DNA of 64,000 nt. Origin: JBBPYC01 sp965218765 (GTDB lineage Bacteria; Pseudomonadota; Gammaproteobacteria; Burkholderiales; Burkholderiaceae_C). The translations under genes and the position numbers were made by a program. This document shows, piece by piece, positions 43,284-51,980 of the stretch (positions within the stretch are counted from its first letter, which is position 1; each line of letters opens with the position of its first letter). The DNA is taken from NCBI GenBank assembly GCA_965218765.1, contig CBDCLU010000002.1:248001-312000 (forward strand), given 5' to 3'. The notes beneath the pieces are model-generated. The model had not been told where the DNA came from, ran no database searches, and worked only from the letters and a program-made list of their open reading frames with translations.

Positions 43284-45095
43284 ATGCGACTTTTTGCCCG
43301 TGTGTTGCTCGCGTCGAGCCTGGCCGCCGTGCTTGCGCCGGCCTGGGCTGCGCATGCGTACGCGCAGTTCGGCGACATCAAGTACCGGGCCGGCTTCAAG
43401 CATTTCGACTATGTGAACCCGGAGGCGCCCAAGGGTGGCGAGATCCGGCTGGTGCCGCCGACGCGGCCGACCAATTTCGACAAGTTCAATCCGTACACAT
43501 TGAAAGGCACCGCGCCGTACAACATCGGCGGCTTGATGGTGGAGAGTTTGCTGATCGGCAACTCGGAAGAACCGACCACCGCTTATGGCTTGCTGGCAGA
43601 CGACGTCGAGGTGGCGGCGGATCGCTTGTCGGCGACGTTCCGGCTGAACCCGTTGGCGCGTTTTCACGATGGGTCGCCGGTGCTGGCGGAAGACGTCGCG
43701 TACTCGTTCAAGACGCTGACCGGGCCGCTGGCCGCGCCACAGTTCCGCAGCATTTATGCGGAAGTCAAAGGCGTCGAGGTGCTCGGCGAGCGGCTGGTGC
43801 GATTCGCCTTCGCGCGGCCGAACCGCGAGCTGCCGCTGCTGGTCGGCGGCCTGCCAGTGTTCAGCCGGCACTGGGGCGCCGGCAAGCCGTTCGACCAGAT
43901 CGTCTCCGACGTGCCGATCGGCTCCGGCCCGTACCGGCTGCCCGACCATTCGATGGGGCGCGACATCACCTATGTGCGCGACCCGGACTACTGGGGGCGC
44001 GACCTGCCGGTGCGCCGCGGCCAGTACAACTTCAACCGCGTGACCTACCGGATCTACCTCGACGAAACTTCGCAGTTCGAAGGCCTGAAAGCCGGCGAGT
44101 TCGACTTCAAGCGCGAATTCATCTCGCGCAACTGGGCGCGTCAGTACGTGGGCAAGCAGTTCGACTCGGGGGAGCTGAAAAAGCAGGCGTTTCCAAACCA
44201 GAACCCGGGTGACTTCCAGGGCTACGTGTTCAACCTTCGGCGGGACAAGTTCAAGGACCCGAGGGTGCGCGAAGCGATCGGCCTCGCGATGGATTTCGAG
44301 TGGCTGAACCGGCAGTTGTTCTATGGGCTTTACAAGCGCGTGCATGGGTATTTCCCGAACAGCGAATTTCACGCCGAGGGGCTGCCGAAGCCGGACGAGC
44401 TCGCGCTGCTCGAGCCGCTTAGGACCAAGCTCGATCCGGCCGTGTTCGGTCCCGTACCGCAGCCGCCGACCACCACGCCGCCGCACAGCTTGCGAGAGAA
44501 CCTGCGTCGCGCGCAGAAGCTGCTCGCGGACGCTGGCTGGAGTTACCGCGACGGCGCGCTGCGCGATGCGATGGGCGAGCCGTTCACGATCGAATTCCTG
44601 AATGACCAGCCGTCCTACGTGCGTGTGGTCGGGCCGCTCAAGCAAGCTCTGGCCAAGCTCGGCATCGAGCTGACCTATCGCAACGTCGATGCTTCGTTGA
44701 ACCAGCAGCGCATGGAGAACTTCGAATTCGAGATGACCTCGCTGCGTTTGCCCGGCAGCACCGCGCCGGGTGCCGAATTGCTCAGCATCTTCGGCTCGGA
44801 GGCCGCAAAGACGCCAGGCTCGCCGAACTATTGGGGCATTGCCGATCCAGCGGTCGATGCGCTGCTGCAGCATGTGGTCCGTGCGACCACCCGTGACGAC
44901 CTGGGCGCTGCGATGCGCGCGCTGGACCGCGTGCTGACGAACGGCCACTATTCGATCCCGCAGTGGTACGGCGATGCGTTTTTCATCGGCTACCGGCCGC
45001 GCCGGTTCGAGCTGCCGGACGTGATTCCGCCGTACTACCAGCCGGACGCATGGGCCGTGGCGACCTGGTGCGGGGCGCGAGGCAATCGGGATTGA
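43284..45095 (+). CDS. yejA: Oligopeptide/microcin C-type ABC transporter substrate-binding protein
   Basis: A 603-residue periplasmic binding protein. A Sec signal (MRLFARVLLASSLAAVLAPA) is followed by the family-5 solute-binding fold, with the YejA-group features KHFDYVNPEAPKGGEIRL, FNPYTLKGTAP, PIGSGPYRL, YWGRDLPVRRGQYNF and SNPQWYGD-like C-terminal region (SIPQWYGDAF). Works with the yejBEF products encoded after it to import peptides. The gene for a small unrelated protein separates it from yejB. Confidence 0.92.
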   Translation: MRLFARVLLASSLAAVLAPAWAAHAYAQFGDIKYRAGFKHFDYVNPEAPKGGEIRLVPPTRPTNFDKFNPYTLKGTAPYNIGGLMVESLLIGNSEEPTTAYGLLADDVEVAADRLSATFRLNPLARFHDGSPVLAEDVAYSFKTLTGPLAAPQFRSIYAEVKGVEVLGERLVRFAFARPNRELPLLVGGLPVFSRHWGAGKPFDQIVSDVPIGSGPYRLPDHSMGRDITYVRDPDYWGRDLPVRRGQYNFNRVTYRIYLDETSQFEGLKAGEFDFKREFISRNWARQYVGKQFDSGELKKQAFPNQNPGDFQGYVFNLRRDKFKDPRVREAIGLAMDFEWLNRQLFYGLYKRVHGYFPNSEFHAEGLPKPDELALLEPLRTKLDPAVFGPVPQPPTTTPPHSLRENLRRAQKLLADAGWSYRDGALRDAMGEPFTIEFLNDQPSYVRVVGPLKQALAKLGIELTYRNVDASLNQQRMENFEFEMTSLRLPGSTAPGAELLSIFGSEAAKTPGSPNYWGIADPAVDALLQHVVRATTRDDLGAAMRALDRVLTNGHYSIPQWYGDAFFIGYRPRRFELPDVIPPYYQPDAWAVATWCGARGNRD

Positions 45096-45232
45096 TCTGT
45101 CGGGACTAGCACCAGCACTCACGAGCATCAATGAGGCTGCGACGCCCAATCCTGTTCAACAGGCCGATGACGGATCGCAGACAGTCACTTTGCTGTTGCT
45201 GAGTTCACGTCCGCAAATACAGCGAAAGGGAT

Positions 45233-45682
45233 ATGGATCAACTAAAACCCAACGAGCTGATTGGCCCACTGTGGCGGACGCTAGCGCTCTTGCAGATGCT
45301 TGAGCACGTGCTTCGACTGTATGTTGGCACCGCAGAAGCGCTAATTTGCGCTGCAAGGCCTTACGGCGTCGCATATCGAGTCGACGAAAAGCGCATTAAT
45401 GGTGCATCACTTGGTACGCTGGTCAGAATGTTCGAGAAGCTCAACCGAAATGACGACCTAATCTCGAGACTGCGCCGACTTCCTGAGGATCGAAACTATA
45501 TTGCTCACGTTGCTTTCAGGCGGTCGGTACCGGGCCTTCCGTACGATAAGGTGGACTCGAATCATGCGAAGACCCACGCTGACGAAGTTGGTGATGAGGT
45601 CGAGAAATTGCTTGAGTTGATGCGTCAGGAACTGGGAGCCGTCCTCGTCAATTTCCCGCTGTCGCTCTCGGCGAACCGGTGA
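45233..45682 (+). CDS. Unknown small protein with HEPN-like R-x4-H motif, inside the yej operon
   Basis: A 149-residue, mostly helical protein, AT-richer than the flanking transporter genes. Residues 84-95 read PEDRNYIAHVAF, with Arg87 and His92 as R-x4-H followed by an aromatic, like the catalytic motif of HEPN RNases (RNxxxH). No antitoxin-like partner is adjacent. It lies between yejA and yejB, where this operon is normally uninterrupted, with 137 bases before it and 45 after. GAAAGGG sits just before the ATG. The HEPN assignment is by motif and helical character only. Confidence 0.65.
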   Translation: MDQLKPNELIGPLWRTLALLQMLEHVLRLYVGTAEALICAARPYGVAYRVDEKRINGASLGTLVRMFEKLNRNDDLISRLRRLPEDRNYIAHVAFRRSVPGLPYDKVDSNHAKTHADEVGDEVEKLLELMRQELGAVLVNFPLSLSANR

Positions 45683-45727
45683 ACCATGACGTCGACTGAT
45701 GAGACACCACGTCGTTGAAGAATCTCG

Positions 45728-46762
45728 ATGTCCGCCTACATCCTCAAACGCCTGCTGTTGATGATCCCAACCTTGTTCGGGGTGCTGCTGCTGACGTTCG
45801 CGGTGATTCAGTTCGTGCCGGGCGGGCCGGTCGAGCAGATGGTTGCGCAACTGCAGGGGCGCGACTCGGGCGGGGAGCGCGCGGCGACGGCCGGTGCCGG
45901 GTACCGCGGCCGGCAGGGGCTGGACCCGAAGCGCATCGAGGAGATCAAGGTTCTGTACGGCTTCGACAAGCCGCCCGCCGAGCGCTTCGTGCAGATGCTC
46001 GGACGCTTCGCGCGGTTCGACCTGGGCACGAGCTTTTATCAGCACAAGGATGTCTGGCAGCTTGTGAAAGAGAAGCTGCCGGTGTCGATCAGCCTCGGCT
46101 TGTGGACGTTCTTTCTGAGCTACGCGATCTCGGTGCCGCTCGGCGTGGCGAAAGCGGTGCGCGCAGGGTCCCGGTTCGACTTCGTGACCACACTGATCGT
46201 GCTGGTCGGCTACGCGATCCCCGGCTTCGTGCTGGGCGTCGCGCTGCTCGTGATCTTCGGCGGGCAGCTGCAGTGGTTTCCGCTGCGCGGGTTGACGTCG
46301 GCGAACTGGGAGACGCTTTCCTGGCCCGCGCGCATCGTGGACTACCTTTGGCACATCGCGTTGCCGGTCACGGCAATGGTGCTCGGCAGCTTTGCGGTCA
46401 CGGCGATGCTCACGAAAAACTCGTTCCTTGAAGAAATCAGGAAGCAGTATGTGCTGACGGCCCGGGCCAAAGGCTTGTCGGAGCGTCAGGTGCTCTGGAA
46501 GCATGTGTTCCGCAACGCGCTGATCCCGATCATCACGGGTTTCCCGGCCGCATTCATCGGCGCGTTTTTCACCGGGTCGCTGCTGATCGAGACGCTGTTC
46601 TCGCTCGACGGGCTCGGTTTGCTCAGCTACGAGAGCGTGATCCGGCGCGACTATCCGGTGGTACTGGGGACGCTCTATCTGTTCACGTTGATCGGGCTCG
46701 TGACGAAGTTGATTTCCGATTTGAGCTATGTGTGGGTCGATCCCAGGGTGCAGTTCGATTGA
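45728..46762 (+). CDS. yejB: ABC transporter permease, YejB type
   Basis: A 344-residue inner-membrane permease with the DppB-family N-terminus ILKRLLLMIPTLFGVLLLTF and VIQFVPGGPVEQM, a periplasmic loop typical of YejB (about residues 40-130), and the EAA loop VLTARAKGLSERQVLWKHVFRNAL that contacts the ATPase. It is followed by yejE after five bases. Confidence 0.93.
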   Translation: MSAYILKRLLLMIPTLFGVLLLTFAVIQFVPGGPVEQMVAQLQGRDSGGERAATAGAGYRGRQGLDPKRIEEIKVLYGFDKPPAERFVQMLGRFARFDLGTSFYQHKDVWQLVKEKLPVSISLGLWTFFLSYAISVPLGVAKAVRAGSRFDFVTTLIVLVGYAIPGFVLGVALLVIFGGQLQWFPLRGLTSANWETLSWPARIVDYLWHIALPVTAMVLGSFAVTAMLTKNSFLEEIRKQYVLTARAKGLSERQVLWKHVFRNALIPIITGFPAAFIGAFFTGSLLIETLFSLDGLGLLSYESVIRRDYPVVLGTLYLFTLIGLVTKLISDLSYVWVDPRVQFD

Positions 46763-46767
46763 CGCTC

Positions 46768-47901
46768 ATGCCGAATTCGCCACCGCCAAGCCTGTCCCCC
46801 ACCCGCCGCGCCTGGCTGCGCTTCAGGCGCAACCGCATCGGTTTCTGGAGCCTCGTGCTGTTCTGCACGCTGGTGATCCTGAGCCTGTGCGCCGAGGTGC
46901 TGTCGAACGACAAGCCGCTCGTCGTGCGCTACGACGGCGGCTTCTACTTTCCGCTCGCAAAGGACTATTCCGAAAAAACCTTCGGCGGCGACTTCCCGAC
47001 GCCGACCGACTACCTCGACCCTTACATTCGCGAGAAGATCACGAACAGCAGCAACTGGGCGGTCTATCCGCCCAATCCATACGGCGCGCGCACGATCAAC
47101 TATTTTGCGAAGTCGCCCAATCCATCGGCGCCGTCGCGCGACAACTGGCTCGGCACGGACGACCGCGGGCGCGATCTGCTTGCGCAGCTGATCTACGGCT
47201 TCCGGCTGTCGGTGCTGTTCGCATTGGCGCTCACGGTGACCGGGGTGCTGCTCGGGATCGTGACCGGTGCGATCCAGGGGTATTTCGGCGGCAAGACCGA
47301 TCTCGCGTTCCAGCGCTTCATCGAGATCTGGGGTTCGATGCCCGAGCTGTACCTGCTGATCATCTTCAGTGCGGTGCTCGCGCCGAGCGTCGCGCTGCTG
47401 CTGGTGCTGCTGTCGCTGTTCGGCTGGATGGGCCTGTCCGACTACGTGCGCGCCGAGTTCCTGCGCAACCGGCAGCTCGACTACGTGAAGAGCGCACGTG
47501 CGCTCGGCGTCGGCAACTGGGACATCATCCGCCGCCACATCCTGCCCAACAGCCTGACGCCGGTCGTCACGTTCCTGCCGTTTCGCATGAGCGCGGCGAT
47601 CCTCGCGCTGACGTCGCTCGATTTCCTTGGCCTCGGCGTGCCGCCGGGCACGCCGTCGCTCGGCGAATTGCTGAGTCAAGGCAAGGCGAACATCGACGCC
47701 TGGTGGATTTCGCTGTCGACGTTCGCGGTGCTGGTGATCACCCTGTTGCTGCTGACCTTCATGGGCGATGCGCTGCGCGACGCGCTCGATCCGCGCAAGG
47801 CAGATCAGATGGCGCCGGCTGCGGACGAGGTGGATGAGCCGTTGCCGATCCAGGTCGCCACGGGCATCGAACCGGTGCTGATCGATGCACGGCGCCGCTG
47901 A
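46768..47901 (+). CDS. yejE: ABC transporter permease, YejE type
   Basis: A 377-residue DppC-family permease: RRAWLRFRRNRIGFWSLVLF at the start, a periplasmic insert (about 50-135) that marks YejE, WLGTDDRGRDLLAQLIYGFRLS, and the EAA loop YVKSARALGVGNWDIIRRHILPNS. ATG 46768 is used; an in-frame start 12 codons upstream overlaps yejB. Confidence 0.93.
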   Translation: MPNSPPPSLSPTRRAWLRFRRNRIGFWSLVLFCTLVILSLCAEVLSNDKPLVVRYDGGFYFPLAKDYSEKTFGGDFPTPTDYLDPYIREKITNSSNWAVYPPNPYGARTINYFAKSPNPSAPSRDNWLGTDDRGRDLLAQLIYGFRLSVLFALALTVTGVLLGIVTGAIQGYFGGKTDLAFQRFIEIWGSMPELYLLIIFSAVLAPSVALLLVLLSLFGWMGLSDYVRAEFLRNRQLDYVKSARALGVGNWDIIRRHILPNSLTPVVTFLPFRMSAAILALTSLDFLGLGVPPGTPSLGELLSQGKANIDAWWISLSTFAVLVITLLLLTFMGDALRDALDPRKADQMAPAADEVDEPLPIQVATGIEPVLIDARRR

Positions 47902-49519
47902 TCGGGTGGCGGCGCGCGAAGCCGGCGCGTTGCTCGACGTGCAAGGCTTGGCCGTGTCGTTCGGCGGCAAGCGTGTCGTGCACGGCATCGACTTTCAGAT
48001 CGCGCGCGGTGAAAAACTCGCGCTGGTCGGTGAATCGGGCTCCGGCAAGACGGTGTCCGCGCTGGCGCTGCTGCGGCTGGCTGGTGAAGCGCGGTTGCAG
48101 GGGCGGGTGCTGTTCGACGGCGCGCACGACCTGCTGAAGCTGTCCGAGCGCGAACTGCGCGGCATCCGCGGCGGCGACATCGCGATGATCTTTCAGGAGC
48201 CGATGACCGCGCTGAATCCGTTGATGACGATCGGCGAGCAGATCGCGGAAGTGTTGCGGCTCAAAACCGCGGCTGGCGCGGCCGAGCTGGCAGCGGCCGT
48301 GGTCGAACTGCTCGCCAGCACCGGCATTCCCGAGCCGGCACGCCGCGCGGGCGCCTATCCGCATCAGCTGTCCGGTGGTCAGCGCCAGCGCGCGATGATC
48401 GCGATGGCGCTGGCCTGCCGGCCCAAGCTGCTGCTCGCCGACGAGCCGACCACGGCGCTGGACGTCACGCTGCGCGGCCAGATTCTGCAGCTGCTGGCCG
48501 AACTGCAGCAAAAGACCGGCATGGCGGTGCTGCTGATCACACACGACCTGAACCTGGTGCGGCGCTTCGCCGATCGGATCGCGGTGATGGAGCAGGGCGT
48601 GATCGTCGAGACCGGTCCGGTCGAGGACGTATTCAGCGGGCCGCGCCATGCCTACACGAAAAAGCTGCTTGCCAGCACGCCGGAGCGCGACGTGCAGGAG
48701 CTGCCGCAGCGCAGCGCTGCGGAGGCGCCCGTGCTGCAGGCGACCAACCTGACGGTCGGCTATTCCGTGGCGCTGCCCGGCCTGCGCGGCTGGTTTCGGC
48801 GTGGCGAATTCATCGCGGTGCAGTCGGCCGACTTCACGATCCGGCCCGGCGAGACGTTCGGCGTGATCGGCGAGTCGGGCTCGGGCAAGTCGACGCTTGC
48901 CCAGGCTGCGCTCGGCTTGCTGCCGCACCGCGGGGAACTGACGGTCGCCGGGCGCCACTGGGGCCGGGGCAGCCGGGCGAACCGGGCGCTGCGGCGCATC
49001 GTGCAGGTGGTGTTCCAGGACCCGTTTTCCTCGTTGTCGCCACGCTTTACGGTGGGGGAGATCGTCGGCGAAGGCCTGCGCGTGCATGCACCCACGCTGA
49101 GCGAAGCCGACCGGCACGAACGCGTGGTGCAGGCGCTGGACGACGTCGGCCTGCGCGAACGCAGCTTTCCACGCCTGCTGGAGCGCTATCCGCATGAATT
49201 CTCGGGCGGCCAGCGCCAGCGCATCGCGATTGCGCGTGCGCTGATCGTCGAGCCGGCCCTGCTGGTGCTCGACGAGCCGACCAGCGCGCTTGACGTGACC
49301 ATTCAGCAGCAGGTGCTGCGGCTGCTGCAGCGCCTGCAGCGCGAACGCGGTCTGAGTTATCTGCTGATCACGCACGACGTGGCCGTGATCCGCGCGATGG
49401 CGCATCGCGTGATGGTGATGAAGGACGGCAGGGTGGTCGAGCATGGCTCGTTGGCGCAAGTGCTCGACGCGCCGCGCGACCGTTACACGCGGGAGCTGGT
49501 GGCTGCGGCGTCGGAGTAG
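47885..49519 (+). CDS. yejF: Duplicated ABC ATPase, YejF type
   Basis: A 544-residue protein with two complete ABC ATPase domains: Walker A GESGSGKT near residue 45 and GESGSGKST near 335, signatures LSGGQRQR and FSGGQRQR, Walker B LLLADEPTT and LLVLDEPTS, and oligopeptide-type C-terminal regions. It powers the YejAB-E importer. It starts 17 bases inside the end of yejE. Confidence 0.95.
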   Translation: MHGAADRVAAREAGALLDVQGLAVSFGGKRVVHGIDFQIARGEKLALVGESGSGKTVSALALLRLAGEARLQGRVLFDGAHDLLKLSERELRGIRGGDIAMIFQEPMTALNPLMTIGEQIAEVLRLKTAAGAAELAAAVVELLASTGIPEPARRAGAYPHQLSGGQRQRAMIAMALACRPKLLLADEPTTALDVTLRGQILQLLAELQQKTGMAVLLITHDLNLVRRFADRIAVMEQGVIVETGPVEDVFSGPRHAYTKKLLASTPERDVQELPQRSAAEAPVLQATNLTVGYSVALPGLRGWFRRGEFIAVQSADFTIRPGETFGVIGESGSGKSTLAQAALGLLPHRGELTVAGRHWGRGSRANRALRRIVQVVFQDPFSSLSPRFTVGEIVGEGLRVHAPTLSEADRHERVVQALDDVGLRERSFPRLLERYPHEFSGGQRQRIAIARALIVEPALLVLDEPTSALDVTIQQQVLRLLQRLQRERGLSYLLITHDVAVIRAMAHRVMVMKDGRVVEHGSLAQVLDAPRDRYTRELVAAASE

Positions 49520-49664
49520 TCAGCGTGCCGCTGCTGGACGGATCCGCGCAAAGCCGACGTCCGTTTGCAGTCGCTGCCTGGGTCCGGCCGAGCGACCACC
49601 GGTTCGGTCCGGCAGCGAGATGTGCACGCACCGATTCGGGCACGCTTTTTGTCAGCGCTTGCGA

Positions 49665-49670
49665 TATAAT
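49665..49670 (+). promoter_or_regulatory. Perfect -10 box of the rimP-nusA-infB operon promoter
   Basis: TATAAT is found in GCGATATAATCG. No good -35 box lies 16-18 bases upstream (the best nearby, TTGTCA at 49649, is too close). Transcription would start near 49677, giving a leader of about 115 bases before rimP that contains the hairpin at 49697. Confidence 0.6.
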
Positions 49671-49696
49671 CGAAGGCTGACCAACAAAATTCATTG

Positions 49697-49728
49697 ACGG
49701 GCGGGTGTTTCAACCGCCCGTTTTCTTT
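49697..49728 (+). terminator. Intrinsic terminator/attenuator in the rimP leader
   Basis: An eight-base-pair GC-rich stem, ACGGGCGG and CCGCCCGT, encloses a nine-base loop and is followed by TTTTCTTTT. It lies about 20 bases after the presumed transcription start and before rimP, so it could attenuate the operon, plausibly in response to NusA, whose gene is second in it. It could instead end leftover transcription from yejF. Confidence 0.75.
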
Positions 49729-49792
49729 TGGCTGGTCAAATTTTGCTTTTCCCCCAAGCCGATTTTCATTCATCGAGGACCAGACAGCGACC

Positions 49793-50410
49793 GTGGCATT
49801 GCAGGACATCGTGCAGCAGACCGTGATCGGGCTCGGGCTCGATCTGGTCGAGATCGAGCGCTTGGGAGGCGGTTTGCTGCGCATCACGATCGATTGTCCG
49901 TACGCAGCCGGCGCGCAACAACGCCTGGTGACCGTGGAAGACTGCGAAGGCGTCACGCGGCAGTTGCAGTTTGCGCTCGAAGTCGAGCAGGTCGAGTATC
50001 GGCGGCTTGAAGTGTCGTCGCCGGGCATCGACCGGTTGCTGCGCGGTCCGGCTGACCTCGAACGCTTTATCGGCACGGTGGTGGATGTGAATCTGAAGCA
50101 GCCTATCGGTGCTGCGGCAGCCGGCCAGGTGAATGCCAACCGCAAGAAGTTTCGGGGCACGCTGGAGCAGGCCGACGCTGGCTGGCGGTTGGTTTGGCGC
50201 GATGAGCCGGCAGTCAAGCCCGGCCAGCGGGTCAGCAAGAAGCGAGAGCCGGCCCCGCTGCAGGCGCTTGATTTCGTCTGGGACGACGTACGCGAAGCGC
50301 GGCTCGCACCGATCGTCGACTTCAAGGGCCGACGCGGCGCCGCAGAATCGGGCGCGCCGGGGCCGGACACGCTGGTCGCGCCCGATACGGCGACGCCCAA
50401 CAACGCATAA
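49793..50410 (+). CDS. rimP: Ribosome maturation factor RimP
   Basis: Assists 30S subunit maturation. The 205-residue protein has the two RimP domains: VIGLGLDLVEIERLGGGLLRITID, then EVSSPGIDRLLRGPADLERFIG and the C-terminal Sm-like part LDFVWDDVREARLAPIVDFKGR. The start is GTG at 49793 (VALQDIV), where homology begins; a GAGG lies about 14 bases upstream. The frame is open further upstream only because the leader has no stop. Confidence 0.92.
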   Translation: MALQDIVQQTVIGLGLDLVEIERLGGGLLRITIDCPYAAGAQQRLVTVEDCEGVTRQLQFALEVEQVEYRRLEVSSPGIDRLLRGPADLERFIGTVVDVNLKQPIGAAAAGQVNANRKKFRGTLEQADAGWRLVWRDEPAVKPGQRVSKKREPAPLQALDFVWDDVREARLAPIVDFKGRRGAAESGAPGPDTLVAPDTATPNNA

Positions 50411-50427
50411 CAGGAGAGTCGTTTCAG

Positions 50428-51930
50428 ATGAATCGCGAAATGTTGATGTTGGTCGAGGCCATCTCGCGCGAAAAAAGCGTGGAGCGCGACATCGTGTTCG
50501 AGGCGGTCGAGTCGGCGCTTGCCCAGGCCACCAAAAAACTGTATCCGGAAGGCGTCGACATCCGCGTGGCGATGGATCGGGATACTGGCGCCTACGAGAG
50601 TTTCCGGGTCTGGCATGTGGTGCCCGATGAAGCGGGCTTGCAGCTGCCCGAGCAGGAAATGCTGCTGTTCGAAGCGAAAGAAGACTATCCCGATATCGAA
50701 GTCGGCGAAACCATCGAAGAAGCGATCGAATCGCTGCCGATCGGCCGCATCGGTGCAATGGCCGCCAAGCAGGTGATCCTGCAGAAGATTCGCGACGCCG
50801 AGCGCGAGATGCTGTTGAACGACTTCATGTCGCGCGGTGAGAAAATCTTCGTCGGCAGCGTGAAACGCATGGACAAGGGCGATCTGATCGTCGAGTCGGG
50901 CAGGGTCGAAGGGCGCCTGCGCCGCTCCGAGATGATCCCGAAGGAAAACCTGCGCACTGGCGACCGCGTGCGCGCGATGATCATGGAGGTCGACCTGACT
51001 CTGCGTGGGGCACCGATCATCCTGTCGCGCAGCGCGCCCGAATTCATGATTGAGTTGTTTCGGCAGGAGGTGCCCGAGATCGAGCAGGGCCTGCTCGAGA
51101 TCAAATCCTGCGCGCGCGACCCCGGCAGCCGCGCGAAGATCGCGGTGCTCTCGCATGACCGCCGGGTCGATCCGATCGGCACCTGCGTCGGCGTGCGCGG
51201 CACGCGCGTGAACGGCGTGACCAACGAGCTCGCGGGCGAGCGCGTCGACATCGTGCTCTGGAGCGAGGACCCCGCGCAGTTCGTGATCGGCGCGCTCGCG
51301 CCCGCGAACGTGAGCTCGATCGTGGTCGATGAGGAGCGCCATGCGATGGACGTCGTGGTCGATGAAGAGAACCTCGCGATCGCGATCGGCCGCGGCGGCC
51401 AGAACGTGCGACTCGCTTCCGACCTGACAGGCTGGAAGATCAACATCATGGACGCGGCCGAATCCGCGCAGAAATCGGCCACCGAGACCGAGGGCAGCCG
51501 AGCGCTTTTCATGGACAAGCTCGACGTGGACCAGGAGATCGCCGACATCCTGATCAGCGAAGGCTTCACGAGCCTCGAGGAAGTCGCCTACGTGCCGCTC
51601 TCCGAGATGCTCGAGATCGAGAGCTTTGACGAAGAAACGGTGACGGAGCTGCGCACGCGTGCCAAAGACGCGCTGCTCACGATGGAGATCGCGCGCGAAG
51701 AAAGCGCTGCGGGTGCCTCGCAGGATCTGCGCGATCTCGAAGGCATGACCCAGGAATTGATCGACGCGCTGGCCGCCGGCGGCGTGCATACGCTTGACGA
51801 TCTCGCCGACCTGGCCACGGACGAACTGACCGAGATCACCGGCCAGTCGCAGGAAGATGCCACCGGTTTGATCATGCGCGCGCGGGAACACTGGTTCGTC
51901 GCCGACGCCGAGGCCCCCGAGCAGGCCTGA
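50428..51930 (+). CDS. nusA: Transcription termination/antitermination factor NusA
   Basis: A 500-residue NusA with the N-terminal RNA polymerase-binding domain, S1 domain (GDLIVESGRVEGRLRRSEMI), KH domains (GTCVGVRGTRVNGVTNELAGE, AIGRGGQNVRLASDLTGW) and the two C-terminal acidic repeats (FTSLEEVAYVPLSEMLEIE and VHTLDDLADLATDELTEITG) typical of proteobacteria. CAGGAG precedes the ATG by about 11 bases; 17 bases separate it from rimP. Confidence 0.96.
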   Translation: MNREMLMLVEAISREKSVERDIVFEAVESALAQATKKLYPEGVDIRVAMDRDTGAYESFRVWHVVPDEAGLQLPEQEMLLFEAKEDYPDIEVGETIEEAIESLPIGRIGAMAAKQVILQKIRDAEREMLLNDFMSRGEKIFVGSVKRMDKGDLIVESGRVEGRLRRSEMIPKENLRTGDRVRAMIMEVDLTLRGAPIILSRSAPEFMIELFRQEVPEIEQGLLEIKSCARDPGSRAKIAVLSHDRRVDPIGTCVGVRGTRVNGVTNELAGERVDIVLWSEDPAQFVIGALAPANVSSIVVDEERHAMDVVVDEENLAIAIGRGGQNVRLASDLTGWKINIMDAAESAQKSATETEGSRALFMDKLDVDQEIADILISEGFTSLEEVAYVPLSEMLEIESFDEETVTELRTRAKDALLTMEIAREESAAGASQDLRDLEGMTQELIDALAAGGVHTLDDLADLATDELTEITGQSQEDATGLIMRAREHWFVADAEAPEQA

Positions 51931-51980
51931 ACACAAATCAAGACGAGCCCAGACTGCCCCTTAGGAAGGCTGCACCACAC

